Shown here: one piece after another, positions 41,491 through 50,082 of the stretch
How the letters are laid out: each line of letters begins with the position of its first letter
Numbering within the stretch: position 1 is the stretch's first letter
DNA from: Streptomyces sp. AP-93
GTDB taxonomy: Bacteria > Actinomycetota > Actinomycetes > Streptomycetales > Streptomycetaceae
Length of the DNA stretch: 64,000 bases
Direction: 5' to 3'
NCBI RefSeq assembly: GCF_022808175.1
Contig: NZ_JALGBX010000006.1
Span: forward strand, 292,828-356,827
Notes under the pieces: generated by a model
What the model was told of the DNA's origin: nothing
What the model saw: only the letters and a program-made list of their open reading frames with translations
Database searches by the model: none
Made by a program: the position numbers and the translations under genes

Positions 41491-41760
41491 ATGAAGCAGT
41501 CAGCTGCCAAGACTCTCGGTGTTGCCGCTCTCGGTGCCGCCTTCGCCGCCGTCGCCGCCGGTACCGCCTCGGCCGTCCCCGCCGTCGGTCTCGGTGACGC
41601 GCTGGGCACCGTCACGGGCGCCGTCCAGGGCGCGACCAGCCAGCAGCACGTGACCGCCGAAGAGGGCCAGCAGGCCCCCGAGGCGACCGACCCGGCCGCC
41701 GCGCTCGGCACGGTGACCGGCCTGCTCGGCGGTCTGCCGACCAGCGGCCTCGGCGCCTGA
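41491..41760 (+). CDS. Small secreted protein
   Basis: An 89-residue protein with a signal peptide (KTLGVAALGAAFAAVAAGTASA, cleavage after about residue 28). The mature part is short, polar and Gly/Ala/Thr-rich, with two AALGTVTG-like segments (GDALGTVTGAV and AAALGTVTGLLGGLP). No domain is recognised. Such small exported proteins are common in Streptomyces and are often developmental. A second small secreted protein (49557-49919) has a similar layout with no convincing sequence match. Confidence 0.65.
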   Translation: MKQSAAKTLGVAALGAAFAAVAAGTASAVPAVGLGDALGTVTGAVQGATSQQHVTAEEGQQAPEATDPAAALGTVTGLLGGLPTSGLGA

Positions 41761-41921
41761 TCCACTTCGGATCCCCTGCCGGATTCGTACGCGACCCGTA
41801 CGCGATTCGCACGCACGCCCACGCGGCGCACACCTCTTCGACCAGGTGTGTGCCGCGTCGCGGCATGTGCCAGGATCACCGCCAACTGCCTGCCGGCACC
41901 CCGGGGATGAGGTTTTTGATC

Positions 41922-42728
41922 ATGCGCATGAAGGCACGAACGGCCACGGCCGTGCTGCTCCCCGCCCTGCTGTCCGCGACGGTGGGCTGCGGCAGCACGA
42001 ACACCCCCGCCGCCGGCAAGGGGCCGGACCCCAAGGGCTCCGCGAGCGCACCCGGGCCGTCCGCGGGCTCGGGCGGCGCGGGAGCACCCGGCTCCGCGGG
42101 CACCGGCGGGGCCGGTGATGCGGGCGGCACGGGCGGCACGACCGCTCCCCAGCGGGGCGGCAGCCGGCTGGAGCGCTCCGCCCTGGAACAGGGCGACCTG
42201 ACCGGCTACCAGATCTCCGCGAACGGCAAGAACCCGAACGCCCCCGACGGTCAGCCGCAGGCGGACCGCAAGGTCTGCCAGCCACTCGCCGACATCATGG
42301 GCGACAAGCCCGACCCGGCGGCGCGCGCGACCGTCAACCGGGGCATCGGCTCCCAGAAGCAGATGGGTCTGGCCGTCTCCGCCTCCGTCAGCTCCTACGC
42401 CGAGTCCGACGCCAAGGCGCTGATCGCCCGCCTGAAGGCCGCCGTGGCCGCCTGCGCGACCGGCTTCACCGCCACCGTGGAGAAGCAGAGCGGCGCGTAC
42501 CGCGAGGTGAAGGCGGCCGACTACAAGACGGGCGGCGACGAGAGCGTCAGCTGGACCACGACCGCGGCCGCCGAGGGCGTCACCGCCCAGGTGCACCTGG
42601 TCGTCGTACGCCAGGGCGACACCGTCGTGCGTCTCATGGCTCTCAACGTCGCGGGCGGCCGCCAGGCCCCCCAGGTCCCGCACGAGGTCGCGGACAAGCA
42701 GCTCCAGAAGGTCCGCGCCGCGCGCTGA
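41922..42728 (+). CDS. Putative lipoprotein
   Basis: A 268-residue exported protein with a signal peptide and lipobox ending at Cys23 (ATVGC). A Gly/Ser/Ala/Pro linker follows (about 28-80). The globular region (about 85-268) includes DLTGYQISANG, KVCQPLADIMGD and VRQGDTVVRLMALNVAG, a pattern of Streptomyces PknH-like sensor or 'DUF' lipoproteins that I cannot name further. ATG 41922 gives a proper signal peptide; ATG 41907 and 41928 are alternatives. It is a single gene, divergent in role from the neighbouring PspC gene, with which it converges. Confidence 0.75.
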   Translation: MRMKARTATAVLLPALLSATVGCGSTNTPAAGKGPDPKGSASAPGPSAGSGGAGAPGSAGTGGAGDAGGTGGTTAPQRGGSRLERSALEQGDLTGYQISANGKNPNAPDGQPQADRKVCQPLADIMGDKPDPAARATVNRGIGSQKQMGLAVSASVSSYAESDAKALIARLKAAVAACATGFTATVEKQSGAYREVKAADYKTGGDESVSWTTTAAAEGVTAQVHLVVVRQGDTVVRLMALNVAGGRQAPQVPHEVADKQLQKVRAAR

Positions 42729-42745
42729 ATTGCGGGTCCGGCGGG

Positions 42746-42958
42746 CTACCAGCCGGTGGCGGCGGAAGAGGCGCCCGACTTCTCGTTCGGCAGGAGCACC
42801 CACAGCGCCAGGTAAAGGAGGAACTGCGGGCCGGGCAGCAGGCACGAGACGACGAAGATGATCCGCATCGTGTTCGCGGATATTCCGAATCGGCGCGCCA
42901 GACCGGCACAGACTCCGCCGATCCATCGTCCGTCACGGGGGCGGGCAAGGGCGCTCAT
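42746..42958 (-). CDS. PspC-domain membrane protein
   Basis: A 70-residue protein that is almost entirely one PspC domain: RPRDGRWIGGVCAGLARRFGISANTMRIIFVVSCLLPGPQFLLYLALWVLLP (in outline). It has one or two membrane segments. PspC proteins sense envelope stress or bind partner kinases in actinobacteria. AGGAGA precedes the ATG. It converges on the lipoprotein gene with 17 nt between stops. Confidence 0.85.
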   Translation of the reverse strand: MSALARPRDGRWIGGVCAGLARRFGISANTMRIIFVVSCLLPGPQFLLYLALWVLLPNEKSGASSAATGW

Positions 42959-43008
42959 GGTCTCTCCTCGGTCGTTGTGCGGTCCGCGGGATGTTTTCCC
43001 GCGATGCC

Positions 43009-43578
43009 TCAATACTCCCGCTGAACAGAGGACAGAACGTCGGTCCAAGGGCCGAGCCCGACCCTGGTAATTCTCGGGGTCGGGCCCTGAGAACGCCGCA
43101 GCCGGGCCCGCAGGGCCGGGACGACGGCCAGGTGCGCGAGCACCACGCCGAGGGTGTTCAGCAGCACCGAATCCACATCGACCACCTGCCCCGGGACGGC
43201 CGTCTGGAGCATCTCGATGCCGACCGAGAACAGCGCGCCCGCGGCGGCCGTCCGGGCCGGCGAAGACCAGGCGGCCAGCGGCGAAAGCTCCACACGGCCG
43301 CTGATCAGCGGCAGCAGCACCCCGAGCGGGGCCAGCAGCGCCAGCCCGCCGCCGATCCGGCGGGCGGCCTCCAGGGGCCCGTAGGAGAGGTCCGCCCTGA
43401 TCCCCTCCAGCGGGGTCAGATTGGCCGCCGCCGCCCAGGGCACGTCCAGCGGGCGCAGCATCAGCCAGCCGACGAGGAGGAGGTGGGCGGCCAGCAGGAC
43501 CCCGGCGAGAAGCCGGACCCACGGCTGTACGGCGACGCTGCCGCTGCCCTTGACACGGTTGCCCTTGAGACGGTGCAC
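43009..43578 (-). CDS. VanZ-like membrane protein
   Basis: A 189-residue protein with four or so membrane segments and the VanZ-like features NLTPLEGIRADLSYGPLEAARRIGGGLALLAPLGVLLPLIS, AAGALFSVGIEMLQTAVPG and VDVDSVLLNTLGVVLAHL (in outline). VanZ-family proteins are linked to teicoplanin resistance in enterococci; in Streptomyces the role is unknown. The start is uncertain: GTG 43578 gives a short basic N-terminus before the first helix. It lies next to the PH-domain gene on the same strand. Confidence 0.75.
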   Translation of the reverse strand: MHRLKGNRVKGSGSVAVQPWVRLLAGVLLAAHLLLVGWLMLRPLDVPWAAAANLTPLEGIRADLSYGPLEAARRIGGGLALLAPLGVLLPLISGRVELSPLAAWSSPARTAAAGALFSVGIEMLQTAVPGQVVDVDSVLLNTLGVVLAHLAVVPALRARLRRSQGPTPRITRVGLGPWTDVLSSVQREY

Positions 43579-43628
43579 GCCAGTGGAGACGCGGGTTCCG
43601 GTGCTCCCGGTTCCGGGGAAACCGCCGG

Positions 43629-44246
43629 TCAGCCGGTGGCGAGCAGCACAATCAGGATGAGCGCGCCGATCACGGCGGGCGCGATGATCTCGTACGACCA
43701 GGAGACCTTCACGGAGCCCTGGGCGCCGGCCCGCGAGGCACAGCGCTCGTGCAGTTCCCGCAGCTCGTCGACGGTCCGGTCGGCGGAGGCCCGGGGGACT
43801 TCCTCGCCCGGGGTCTTGGCCCGGCCGGTGCTCGGGCCGGGCCGGCCCGCCTGGCGGCGGGTGGCCTTCTTGCGGTCCCGCAGGGAGACCGCGATGGACC
43901 ACATCTGATACGTCGACCCCTCCGCCAGCACTTCGGCGGAGTACCGGGCCCGCACGGTGTCGACGGCCGCCCAGGGCAGCTCGATGACCCGGAAGGGGTT
44001 GCGCACGCGCAGCCGGTCGTCGTTGGCGAAGACGGCCGGACGGACCGTGAACGCGATGATGAGCGGGGCCAGGCACAGCGCGGCGGCGAGGGCGATCCAC
44101 GGAACGTTGCCGGAGCCCTGCACCACGGCGTCCCCGCAGAGCCACGCGAGCAGGGCGAGCAGCACCACCCCGGTGACGGTGGCCATCGGGGAACGGTAGA
44201 CCCGGTCGTCGTACGCCGGCTCTTCGGTGGGCTGATTGCTGCTCAT
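43629..44246 (-). CDS. Membrane-anchored bacterial PH-domain protein
   Basis: A 205-residue protein with two N-terminal membrane segments (residues about 22-66), a PH-like unit (VFANDDRLRVRNPFRVIELPWAAVDTVRARYSAEVLAEGSTYQMWSIAVSLRDRK, in outline) and one C-terminal membrane segment (about 185-203). It matches the bPH_6 family found widely in actinobacteria, function unknown. It lies 25 nt from the sortase gene on the same strand. Confidence 0.8.
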   Translation of the reverse strand: MSSNQPTEEPAYDDRVYRSPMATVTGVVLLALLAWLCGDAVVQGSGNVPWIALAAALCLAPLIIAFTVRPAVFANDDRLRVRNPFRVIELPWAAVDTVRARYSAEVLAEGSTYQMWSIAVSLRDRKKATRRQAGRPGPSTGRAKTPGEEVPRASADRTVDELRELHERCASRAGAQGSVKVSWSYEIIAPAVIGALILIVLLATG

Positions 44247-44271
44247 GCGGCAGATTCTGCCTCAAGCCGTC

Positions 44272-44904
44272 TCAGCCCACGAGATCGGCGTACAGGATGA
44301 TGTTGTCGGGGCGGTGGCCGTCGGTGATCTCGCCGCCGCAGGTGATCACGCGCAGCTCGGGGCGGGCGGTGTCCCCGTAGACCTTGTCGGTGGGGAACCG
44401 CTTCTTGTCGACCTGCTCCAGCTCGCGCACGCGGAAGACGGCGGTGCTGCCGTCCTTGCGGGAGACGGTCACCTCGTCTCCGACGCGGACCTTGGAGACG
44501 TCCTTGAGCACGGCCGGGCCGCGGGCGGTGTCGAAGTGCCCGATCAGCACGGCGGGGCCGGTCTCGCCGGGGGTGACGCCCTTGTCGTACCAGCCGATCT
44601 TGTCCCCGTCGGCCACGGAGGGCACCTCGACGGTGCCGTCGGCGGCCAGGCCGAGCGACAGCAGCGGCGAGGCGTCGACCCCGGCCGCGGGGATCCGTAC
44701 GCGTACGGGCACGGAGGCGGGCTTCGGGACGGCCGAGGCCGCGGCCGGGGTCGCCGGGGCGGAGGTGGGGGTGACGGCGGGCGGCGCGGAGGCCGTGGCC
44801 GGGGCGGCGGCTGCCGGGGCGGGCGTGGCGCCGCCGCCGCATCCGGTCAGCGCGGCGGCGAGGAGAGCAGCGGCGATCAGCGGCCCGGCGGTGCGGCGGG
44901 TCAT
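44272..44904 (-). CDS. Class F sortase (lipoprotein type)
   Basis: A 210-residue protein with a signal peptide and lipobox ending at Cys22 (ALTGC), an Ala/Pro/Thr linker (about 25-65), then a sortase domain. Catalytic His123 (VLIGHFDTARG), Cys189 (LRVITCGG) and probable Arg198 (GHRPDNIILYA) are all present. Class F sortases of actinobacteria attach surface proteins to the cell wall or lipid II; most are single-pass membrane proteins, so the lipobox is a small oddity. It follows the gene of a secreted protein with a sortase-like C-terminal anchor (44988-45911) on the same strand, 83 nt apart. Confidence 0.88.
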   Translation of the reverse strand: MTRRTAGPLIAAALLAAALTGCGGGATPAPAAAAPATASAPPAVTPTSAPATPAAASAVPKPASVPVRVRIPAAGVDASPLLSLGLAADGTVEVPSVADGDKIGWYDKGVTPGETGPAVLIGHFDTARGPAVLKDVSKVRVGDEVTVSRKDGSTAVFRVRELEQVDKKRFPTDKVYGDTARPELRVITCGGEITDGHRPDNIILYADLVG

Positions 44905-44987
44905 GGAGGCTCCGGTGAAACGGGCCGCGGCGGGCCACCGGGGGTGGCCCGCCGGAGGCGAGTCGAGATCTGAACGGGGGGTGTCTG

Positions 44988-45911
44988 TCAGCCCTGGGCG
45001 CGGCGGCGACGCAGGACCACGCTCGCGCCGAGCGCGCCGAAGACCGCGATCAGACCGGCGCCGGCCGCCAGCGTGGTGGTGTTGTCGGTGTCGGCGACCG
45101 TCTCGACGGGCAGCTCGGCACCCGCGGCCACCGGGCCCTTGGGGACGACGACGGTCTGCGCGCCCGTCTGCGGCTTCGGAGCCGGCTTCGCGCCCTGCTC
45201 GGTGATCTTGTAGTCGAGCTTGCAGCCCTTGGGGAGCGCGGGGAAGGAGGCGGTCTTGGCGGCGTCACCGACCTGGTACTTCCAGCGGAGCACCGGCTTG
45301 GCACCGCTCGGGTTCACGATGCGCAGGGTGTCCGGGTTCGAGCCGTTGGGGTGGGCGCGGTCCAGGGTCTGCGGGTTGGGCTGACCTTCCAGGGTCTGCA
45401 CGAAGGCCTTCGGGCCCTTGGGGGACATCGTCAGGTCTGCGGAGAGGTACTCGCCGAGCCGCACCGTCTTGACCTCGGAGACGCAGGAGTTCGACGCCGT
45501 GCCCTTGGGCAGCGGGAAGGAGCGGGTGGTGCCGTCCTCCTTGGTGACCGTGAGCACCGGGGCGGCCGTCTGGGCCTTGGTGAGCTTGAGCCGGAGGCCA
45601 TTCAGGGTGGCGGTGGGCTCGTCGCGGTCCAGCATGCCCATCACCCGGAACATGTAGGGGTCTCCGGGCTTCCAGTCGGGGCCGACGACACGGATCCAGG
45701 CCTCGGGGCCCTCGGCCTTGTTGCGCAGCACCGCGACCAGGCCCTCGCCTATGTAGACGGCCTGACCCGCGTAGCGGTCCGGCACGGTTCCGTACGTCGA
45801 TGCCACGGCGGTCTGCGCGGCGGGCGCCGCGAAGGCGGCACCGGCGGCGGGTGCGAGCATCGCACCGGCGAGGGCGGCGGTGACGATCGAGGTGCGGAGG
45901 GCGGTACGCAT
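44988..45911 (-). CDS. Secreted surface protein with sortase-type C-terminal anchor
   Basis: A 307-residue exported protein: signal peptide (TALRTSIVTAALAGAMLAPAAGAAFA), a body of about 220 residues of beta-rich appearance with two cysteines (NSCVSEVKT and PKGCKLDYK), and a C-terminal tail with LPVET, a hydrophobic segment (TLAAGAGLIAVFGALGASVVL) and RRRR. This is the order of a sortase sorting signal, although LPVET is not a canonical LPxTG. ATG 45911 follows AGGAG and gives a clear signal peptide. The gene lies directly upstream of the sortase gene on the same strand, so it is likely to be its substrate. Confidence 0.75.
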   Translation of the reverse strand: MRTALRTSIVTAALAGAMLAPAAGAAFAAPAAQTAVASTYGTVPDRYAGQAVYIGEGLVAVLRNKAEGPEAWIRVVGPDWKPGDPYMFRVMGMLDRDEPTATLNGLRLKLTKAQTAAPVLTVTKEDGTTRSFPLPKGTASNSCVSEVKTVRLGEYLSADLTMSPKGPKAFVQTLEGQPNPQTLDRAHPNGSNPDTLRIVNPSGAKPVLRWKYQVGDAAKTASFPALPKGCKLDYKITEQGAKPAPKPQTGAQTVVVPKGPVAAGAELPVETVADTDNTTTLAAGAGLIAVFGALGASVVLRRRRAQG

Positions 45912-46124
45912 AACGACTCCTGAAGCATGGGTGAGGAGGACGGAGGAGAGTCGCATGCCGCGTTGAGTCTGTTCGGTCTGGTTCACCGGGGTCAGGTGTG
46001 GCGGGCTGCTGAGAAAGAATTTACGGATCTTGTGCGTGTGAACGATCTGCTTTCTGTCATGGCCGCGTAACAGCAAACGGGGTGTCCGATTCCGAATGAA
46101 TCGGGAGGAGGGGGTGACAGGCCG

Positions 46125-46136
46125 CTACGCGCGTAG
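46125..46136. promoter_or_regulatory. Nucleoside operator site 5 (perfect)
   Basis: CTACGCGCGTAG, a perfect palindrome. It is one base before TATGCT (46138-46143), the likely -10 of a leaderless deoC transcript starting at GTG 46150. Confidence 0.7.
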
Positions 46137-46149
46137 ATATGCTCATGTG

Positions 46150-47118
46150 GTGACCATGCCCACCACCCTCACCGCATTCGCTGACGTGACGACGTCCGAC
46201 AGTGCGCTGCGCCGCTTCCTGCACGGGCTGCCCGGCGTCGACGCTGTCGGCCTGGAGGCCCGCGCGGCCTCCCTCGGCACCCGCTCGATCAAGACGACGG
46301 CCAAGGCGTACGCCATCGACCTCGCCATCTCGATGATCGACCTGACGACGCTGGAAGGCGCGGATACCCCGGGCAAGGTCCGGGCGCTCTCCGCCAAGGC
46401 AGCCAACCCCGATCCGACCGACCGCACCACGCCCATGACGGCCGCCGTCTGCGTGTACCCCGACATGGTGGCCACCGCCAAGGCCGCCCTCAACGGCGCC
46501 GACGTCAAGGTCGCCTCCGTCGCCACCGCCTTCCCGGCCGGCCGCGCGGCCCTGCCCGTCAAGCTCGCCGACACGGCCGACGCCGTGGCCGCCGGCGCCG
46601 ACGAGATCGACATGGTCATCGACCGTGGCGCCTTCCTCGCCGGCCGCTACCTCGACACCTATGAGCTGATCCGCTCCGTCAAGGCGGCCTGCGTCCGCCC
46701 CGACGGCAGCGCGGCCCGCCTCAAGGTGATCTTCGAGACCGGCGAGCTGTCCACGTACGACAACATCCGCCGCGCCTCCTGGATCGGCATGATGGCCGGT
46801 GCCGACTTCATCAAGACGTCCACCGGCAAGGTCGGGGTCAACGCGACGCCCGCGAACACGCTCCTCATGCTCGAAGCCGTCCGCGATTTCAAGGCGCAGA
46901 CTGGAATCCAGATCGGCGTGAAGCCGGCCGGCGGCATCCGGACCACCAAGGACGCGATCAAGTTCCTGGTCCTGGTCAACGAGACTGCGGGCGAGGACTG
47001 GCTGTCCAACCACTGGTTCCGCTTCGGAGCCTCCAGCCTGCTCAACGACCTGTTGATGCAGCGCCAGAAGCTGAGCACCGGCCGTTACTCCGGTCCCGAC
47101 TACGTGACGGTGGACTGA
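46150..47118 (+). CDS. deoC: Deoxyribose-phosphate aldolase
   Basis: A 322-residue class I aldolase that cleaves 2-deoxyribose-5-phosphate to acetaldehyde and glyceraldehyde-3-phosphate. Motifs: LKVIFETGELS, GADFIKTSTGKV (Schiff-base Lys) and GVKPAGGIRTTKDA (second Lys). The length is above the about 220 of bacterial DeoC and matches the longer eukaryote-like/actinobacterial form. GTG 46150 is seven bases after the TATGCT -10, so leaderless translation is likely; ATG 46156 is the alternative. Two ALDH genes follow at once, well suited to oxidise the acetaldehyde it releases. Confidence 0.93.
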   Translation: MTMPTTLTAFADVTTSDSALRRFLHGLPGVDAVGLEARAASLGTRSIKTTAKAYAIDLAISMIDLTTLEGADTPGKVRALSAKAANPDPTDRTTPMTAAVCVYPDMVATAKAALNGADVKVASVATAFPAGRAALPVKLADTADAVAAGADEIDMVIDRGAFLAGRYLDTYELIRSVKAACVRPDGSAARLKVIFETGELSTYDNIRRASWIGMMAGADFIKTSTGKVGVNATPANTLLMLEAVRDFKAQTGIQIGVKPAGGIRTTKDAIKFLVLVNETAGEDWLSNHWFRFGASSLLNDLLMQRQKLSTGRYSGPDYVTVD

Positions 47119-47123
47119 TCACC

Positions 47124-48560
47124 ATGGCTTCCGCATTCGAGTACGCACCCGCCCCCGAGTCCCGCTCCGTCGTCGACATCGCGCCCTCCTACGGGCTGTT
47201 CATCGACGGCGAGTTCACCGACGCGGCGGACGGCAAGGTCTTCAAGACCGTCTCCCCGGCCTCCGAAGAGGTCCTCGCCGAGATCGCGCAGGCCGGCGCC
47301 GCCGACGTGGACCGCGCCGTCAAGGCCGCCCGCAAGGCCTTCGAGAAGTGGTCCGCGCTGCCCGGCTCCGAGCGCGCCAAGTACCTCTTCCGCATCGCCC
47401 GGATCATCCAGGAGCGCAGCCGCGAGCTGGCCGTCCTGGAGACCCTCGACAACGGCAAGCCGATCCGGGAGACCCGCGACGCGGACCTGCCGCTCGTCGC
47501 CGCGCACTTCTTCTACTACGCGGGCTGGGCCGACAAGCTCGACCACGCGGGCTACGGGGCCAACCCGCGCCCGCTCGGCGTGGCCGGCCAGGTCATTCCC
47601 TGGAACTTCCCGCTCCTGATGCTGGCCTGGAAGATCGCCCCGGCGCTCGCCACCGGCAACACGGTCGTGCTGAAGCCGGCGGAGACGACCCCCCTCTCGG
47701 CGCTGTTCTTCGCGGACATCTGCCGCCAGGCGGGCCTGCCCAAGGGCGTCGTCAACATCCTCACCGGGTACGGAGACGCGGGCGCGGCCCTCGTCGAGCA
47801 CCCGGACGTGAACAAGGTCGCCTTCACCGGCTCGACCGCCGTGGGCAAGAAGATCGCCCGCCACGTCGCCGGCACCGACAAGAAGGTCACGCTGGAGCTG
47901 GGCGGCAAGGGTGCCAACATCGTCTTCGACGACGCCCCCATCGACCAGGCCGTCGAGGGCATCGTCAACGGCATCTTCTTCAACCAGGGCCAGGTCTGCT
48001 GCGCGGGCTCGCGCCTCCTGGTCCAGGAGTCGATCCACGACGAGCTGCTGGACAGCCTCAAGCGCCGCCTGAGCACCCTGCGCCTGGGCGACCCGCTCGA
48101 CAAGAACACGGACATCGGCGCGATCAACTCCGCCGAGCAGCTCGCCCGGATCACCGCCCTCGCGGACACCGGAGAGGCGGAGGGCGCCGAGCGCTGGTCG
48201 GCGCCGTGCGAACTGCCGAACGCCGGCTACTGGTTCGCCCCGACGCTCTTCACGAACGTCTCCCAGTCGCACACCGTCGCCCGCGACGAGATCTTCGGCC
48301 CGGTGCTGTCCGTACTGACGTTCCGTACGCCCGACGAGGCCGTCGCCAAGGCCAACAACAGCCAGTACGGCCTGTCGGCCGGCATCTGGACGGAGAAGGG
48401 CAGCCGCATCCTCGCGGTCGCGGGCAAGCTCCGCGCAGGTGTGGTGTGGGCCAACACGTTCAACAAGTTCGACCCGACCTCGCCCTTCGGCGGCTACAAG
48501 GAGTCGGGCTTCGGGCGCGAAGGCGGCCGTCACGGCCTGGAGGGCTACCTCGATGTCTGA
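47124..48560 (+). CDS. Aldehyde dehydrogenase (catalytically complete half of a split ALDH16-like pair)
   Basis: A 478-residue NAD(P)-dependent enzyme. Motifs: PWNFPLLMLAWKIAPALATGNTVVLKPAE, FTGSTAVGKKIA, LELGGKGAN (catalytic Glu at about 258) and GQVCCAG (catalytic Cys at about 292). The EIFGPVLSVLTF and C-terminal FGGYKESGFGREGG are present. It starts 5 nt after deoC and is in the same operon, so acetaldehyde from deoxyribose breakdown is a likely substrate. Its end overlaps the following truncated ALDH gene by 8 nt; together they match the two-domain ALDH16 proteins. Confidence 0.93.
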   Translation: MASAFEYAPAPESRSVVDIAPSYGLFIDGEFTDAADGKVFKTVSPASEEVLAEIAQAGAADVDRAVKAARKAFEKWSALPGSERAKYLFRIARIIQERSRELAVLETLDNGKPIRETRDADLPLVAAHFFYYAGWADKLDHAGYGANPRPLGVAGQVIPWNFPLLMLAWKIAPALATGNTVVLKPAETTPLSALFFADICRQAGLPKGVVNILTGYGDAGAALVEHPDVNKVAFTGSTAVGKKIARHVAGTDKKVTLELGGKGANIVFDDAPIDQAVEGIVNGIFFNQGQVCCAGSRLLVQESIHDELLDSLKRRLSTLRLGDPLDKNTDIGAINSAEQLARITALADTGEAEGAERWSAPCELPNAGYWFAPTLFTNVSQSHTVARDEIFGPVLSVLTFRTPDEAVAKANNSQYGLSAGIWTEKGSRILAVAGKLRAGVVWANTFNKFDPTSPFGGYKESGFGREGGRHGLEGYLDV

Positions 48561-49452
48561 GTCTTCTTCGACGCGTCTGAGCGTCTTCAAGACCTACAAG
48601 CTGTACGTCGGGGGCAAGTTCCCCCGCTCCGAGAGCGGCCGGGTGTACGAGGTGAGTGACTCGAAGGGCAAGTGGCTGGCCAACGCCCCGCTGTCCTCCC
48701 GCAAGGACGCCCGTGACGCGGTCGTCGCCGCCCGCAAGGCCTTCGGCGGCTGGTCGGGCGCGACCGCGTACAACCGCGGCCAGATCCTCTACCGCGTCGC
48801 CGAGATGCTGGAGGGCCGCCGCGAGCAGTTCGTCCGCGAGGTCGGCGAGGCTGAGGGGCTGTCCAAGACCAAGGCCGCGGCCGTCGTGGACGCGGCGATC
48901 GACCGCTGGGTCTGGTACGCGGGCTGGACCGACAAGATCGGCCAGATCGTGGGCGGGGCCAACCCGGTCGCGGGCCCGTTCTTCAACCTCTCCACCCCCG
49001 AGCCGACCGGTGTGGTCACGGTCGTCGCCCCGCAGGACTCGTCCTTCCTCGGGCTGGTCTCCGTGATCGCCCCGGTGATCGCCACCGGCAACACGGTCGT
49101 CGTCATCGCCTCCGAGAAGGCGCCGCTCCCGGCGCTCTCCCTCGGCGAGGTGCTGGCCACCTCCGACCTGCCCGGCGGCGTGGTCAACGTCCTGTCCGGC
49201 AAGGCCGCCGAGATGGGCCCGCACCTGGCGTCCCACCAGGACGTCAACGCCATCGACCTGGCGGGCGCCGACGCGGCGCTGGCCAAGGAGCTGGAGATCG
49301 CGGCCGCGGACAACCTCAAGCGCGTCCTGCGTCCACAGCCTGTGGACGACTGGAGCGCGGACCCGGGCACGTCGCGCATGACGGCGTTCCTGGAGACCAA
49401 GACCGTCTGGCACCCGACCGGGTCGCTGGGCGCGGGCGGCTCCTCGTACTAG
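48553..49452 (+). CDS. Truncated, probably inactive ALDH-fold protein (second half of the ALDH16-like pair)
   Basis: A 299-residue protein that keeps the ALDH N-terminal architecture (YVGGKFPRSESGRVYEV, WVWYAGWTDKIGQIVGGANPVAG, PTGVVTVVAPQDSSFLGLVSVIAPVIATGNTVVVIAS, in outline), but ends soon after the position of the nucleotide-binding TGS motif, which reads DLAGADAALAKELE here. The catalytic Glu and Cys and the whole C-terminal part are missing. The end TKTVWHPTG resembles the C-terminus of ALDH16 family proteins as I recall it. It overlaps the active ALDH by 8 nt in another frame and is probably a scaffolding or regulatory subunit. Confidence 0.8.
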   Translation: MSESSSTRLSVFKTYKLYVGGKFPRSESGRVYEVSDSKGKWLANAPLSSRKDARDAVVAARKAFGGWSGATAYNRGQILYRVAEMLEGRREQFVREVGEAEGLSKTKAAAVVDAAIDRWVWYAGWTDKIGQIVGGANPVAGPFFNLSTPEPTGVVTVVAPQDSSFLGLVSVIAPVIATGNTVVVIASEKAPLPALSLGEVLATSDLPGGVVNVLSGKAAEMGPHLASHQDVNAIDLAGADAALAKELEIAAADNLKRVLRPQPVDDWSADPGTSRMTAFLETKTVWHPTGSLGAGGSSY

Positions 49453-49483
49453 CCCCGTCCGGCTCGTACGAGCCCCCAAGACC

Positions 49484-49520
49484 GGCCCCGGCAGTGTCCC
49501 CCGCGCTGTCGGGGCCTTTT
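49484..49520 (+). terminator. Terminator of the deoC-ALDH operon
   Basis: An 11-bp stem (49484-49494 with 49506-49516, one G-T pair) followed by TTTT. It ends the operon and is the most classic rho-independent terminator in the window. Confidence 0.85.
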
Positions 49521-49556
49521 CGTGTCCTACGGATGCCCTGCGGATGCCTTACGGGG

Positions 49557-49919
49557 CTACTTCACCGCGTCCGGCAGCAGCGGGCCGAGCAGCGAGGAGG
49601 CCGCCGCGGTCGGCAGCTCGCCGATCGAGGAGCCGCGGGTCAGGCTCCCGGTCACCATGCTCGTACCGACCGACGGGAAGTCCGCGACCTGGGTGGCGAC
49701 CCCGTTGTCCAGCGGGTCCACCCCGGTGTTGGCCAGCGGATTCACCTTGAGGTTCGCGATCGGGTCCGCCACCCCCGCCAGGGCCGCCGGGACCGAGAGC
49801 TCACCCGCCTGGGCACCCCCGGCGGCCATCGCGAGGGCCGCGCCGGCCATCGAGAGGGTCAGGCCTGCGGTGCGCAGCGCCTTGGAGTGGGGGGCTTTGG
49901 GGGCTGCGTGACGTGCCAT
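49557..49919 (-). CDS. Small secreted protein
   Basis: A 120-residue protein with a signal peptide (RTAGLTLSMAGAALAMAAGGAQA, cleavage near residue 38). The mature part is Ala/Gly/Val/Pro-rich with a motif VNPLANTGVDPLDNGVATQVADFP. No cysteine and no domain that I recognise. It may belong to the same general class as the small secreted protein at 41491. It converges on the ALDH operon terminator. Confidence 0.65.
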   Translation of the reverse strand: MARHAAPKAPHSKALRTAGLTLSMAGAALAMAAGGAQAGELSVPAALAGVADPIANLKVNPLANTGVDPLDNGVATQVADFPSVGTSMVTGSLTRGSSIGELPTAAASSLLGPLLPDAVK

Positions 49920-50082
49920 GGGTTCCCGCCTGTGGGCTCGTACGGAGTCGTAGTCGTGTGCGCACGCAGCGTAGCGAGGCGGGGCGGTTCACCGGTATCT
50001 CGACCTGGGCGCCATCACTCGTTCGAGGAGATCCCTGGGAAATCGCCCTGAAGGAGACGGATCACGACGCTACGTTCGCGGC

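Noticed and set aside
49557..49919. Homology between the two small secreted proteins (41491 and 49557)
   Set aside because: Both are signal-peptide plus Gly/Ala-rich, but no conserved block aligns. The likeness is composition only.
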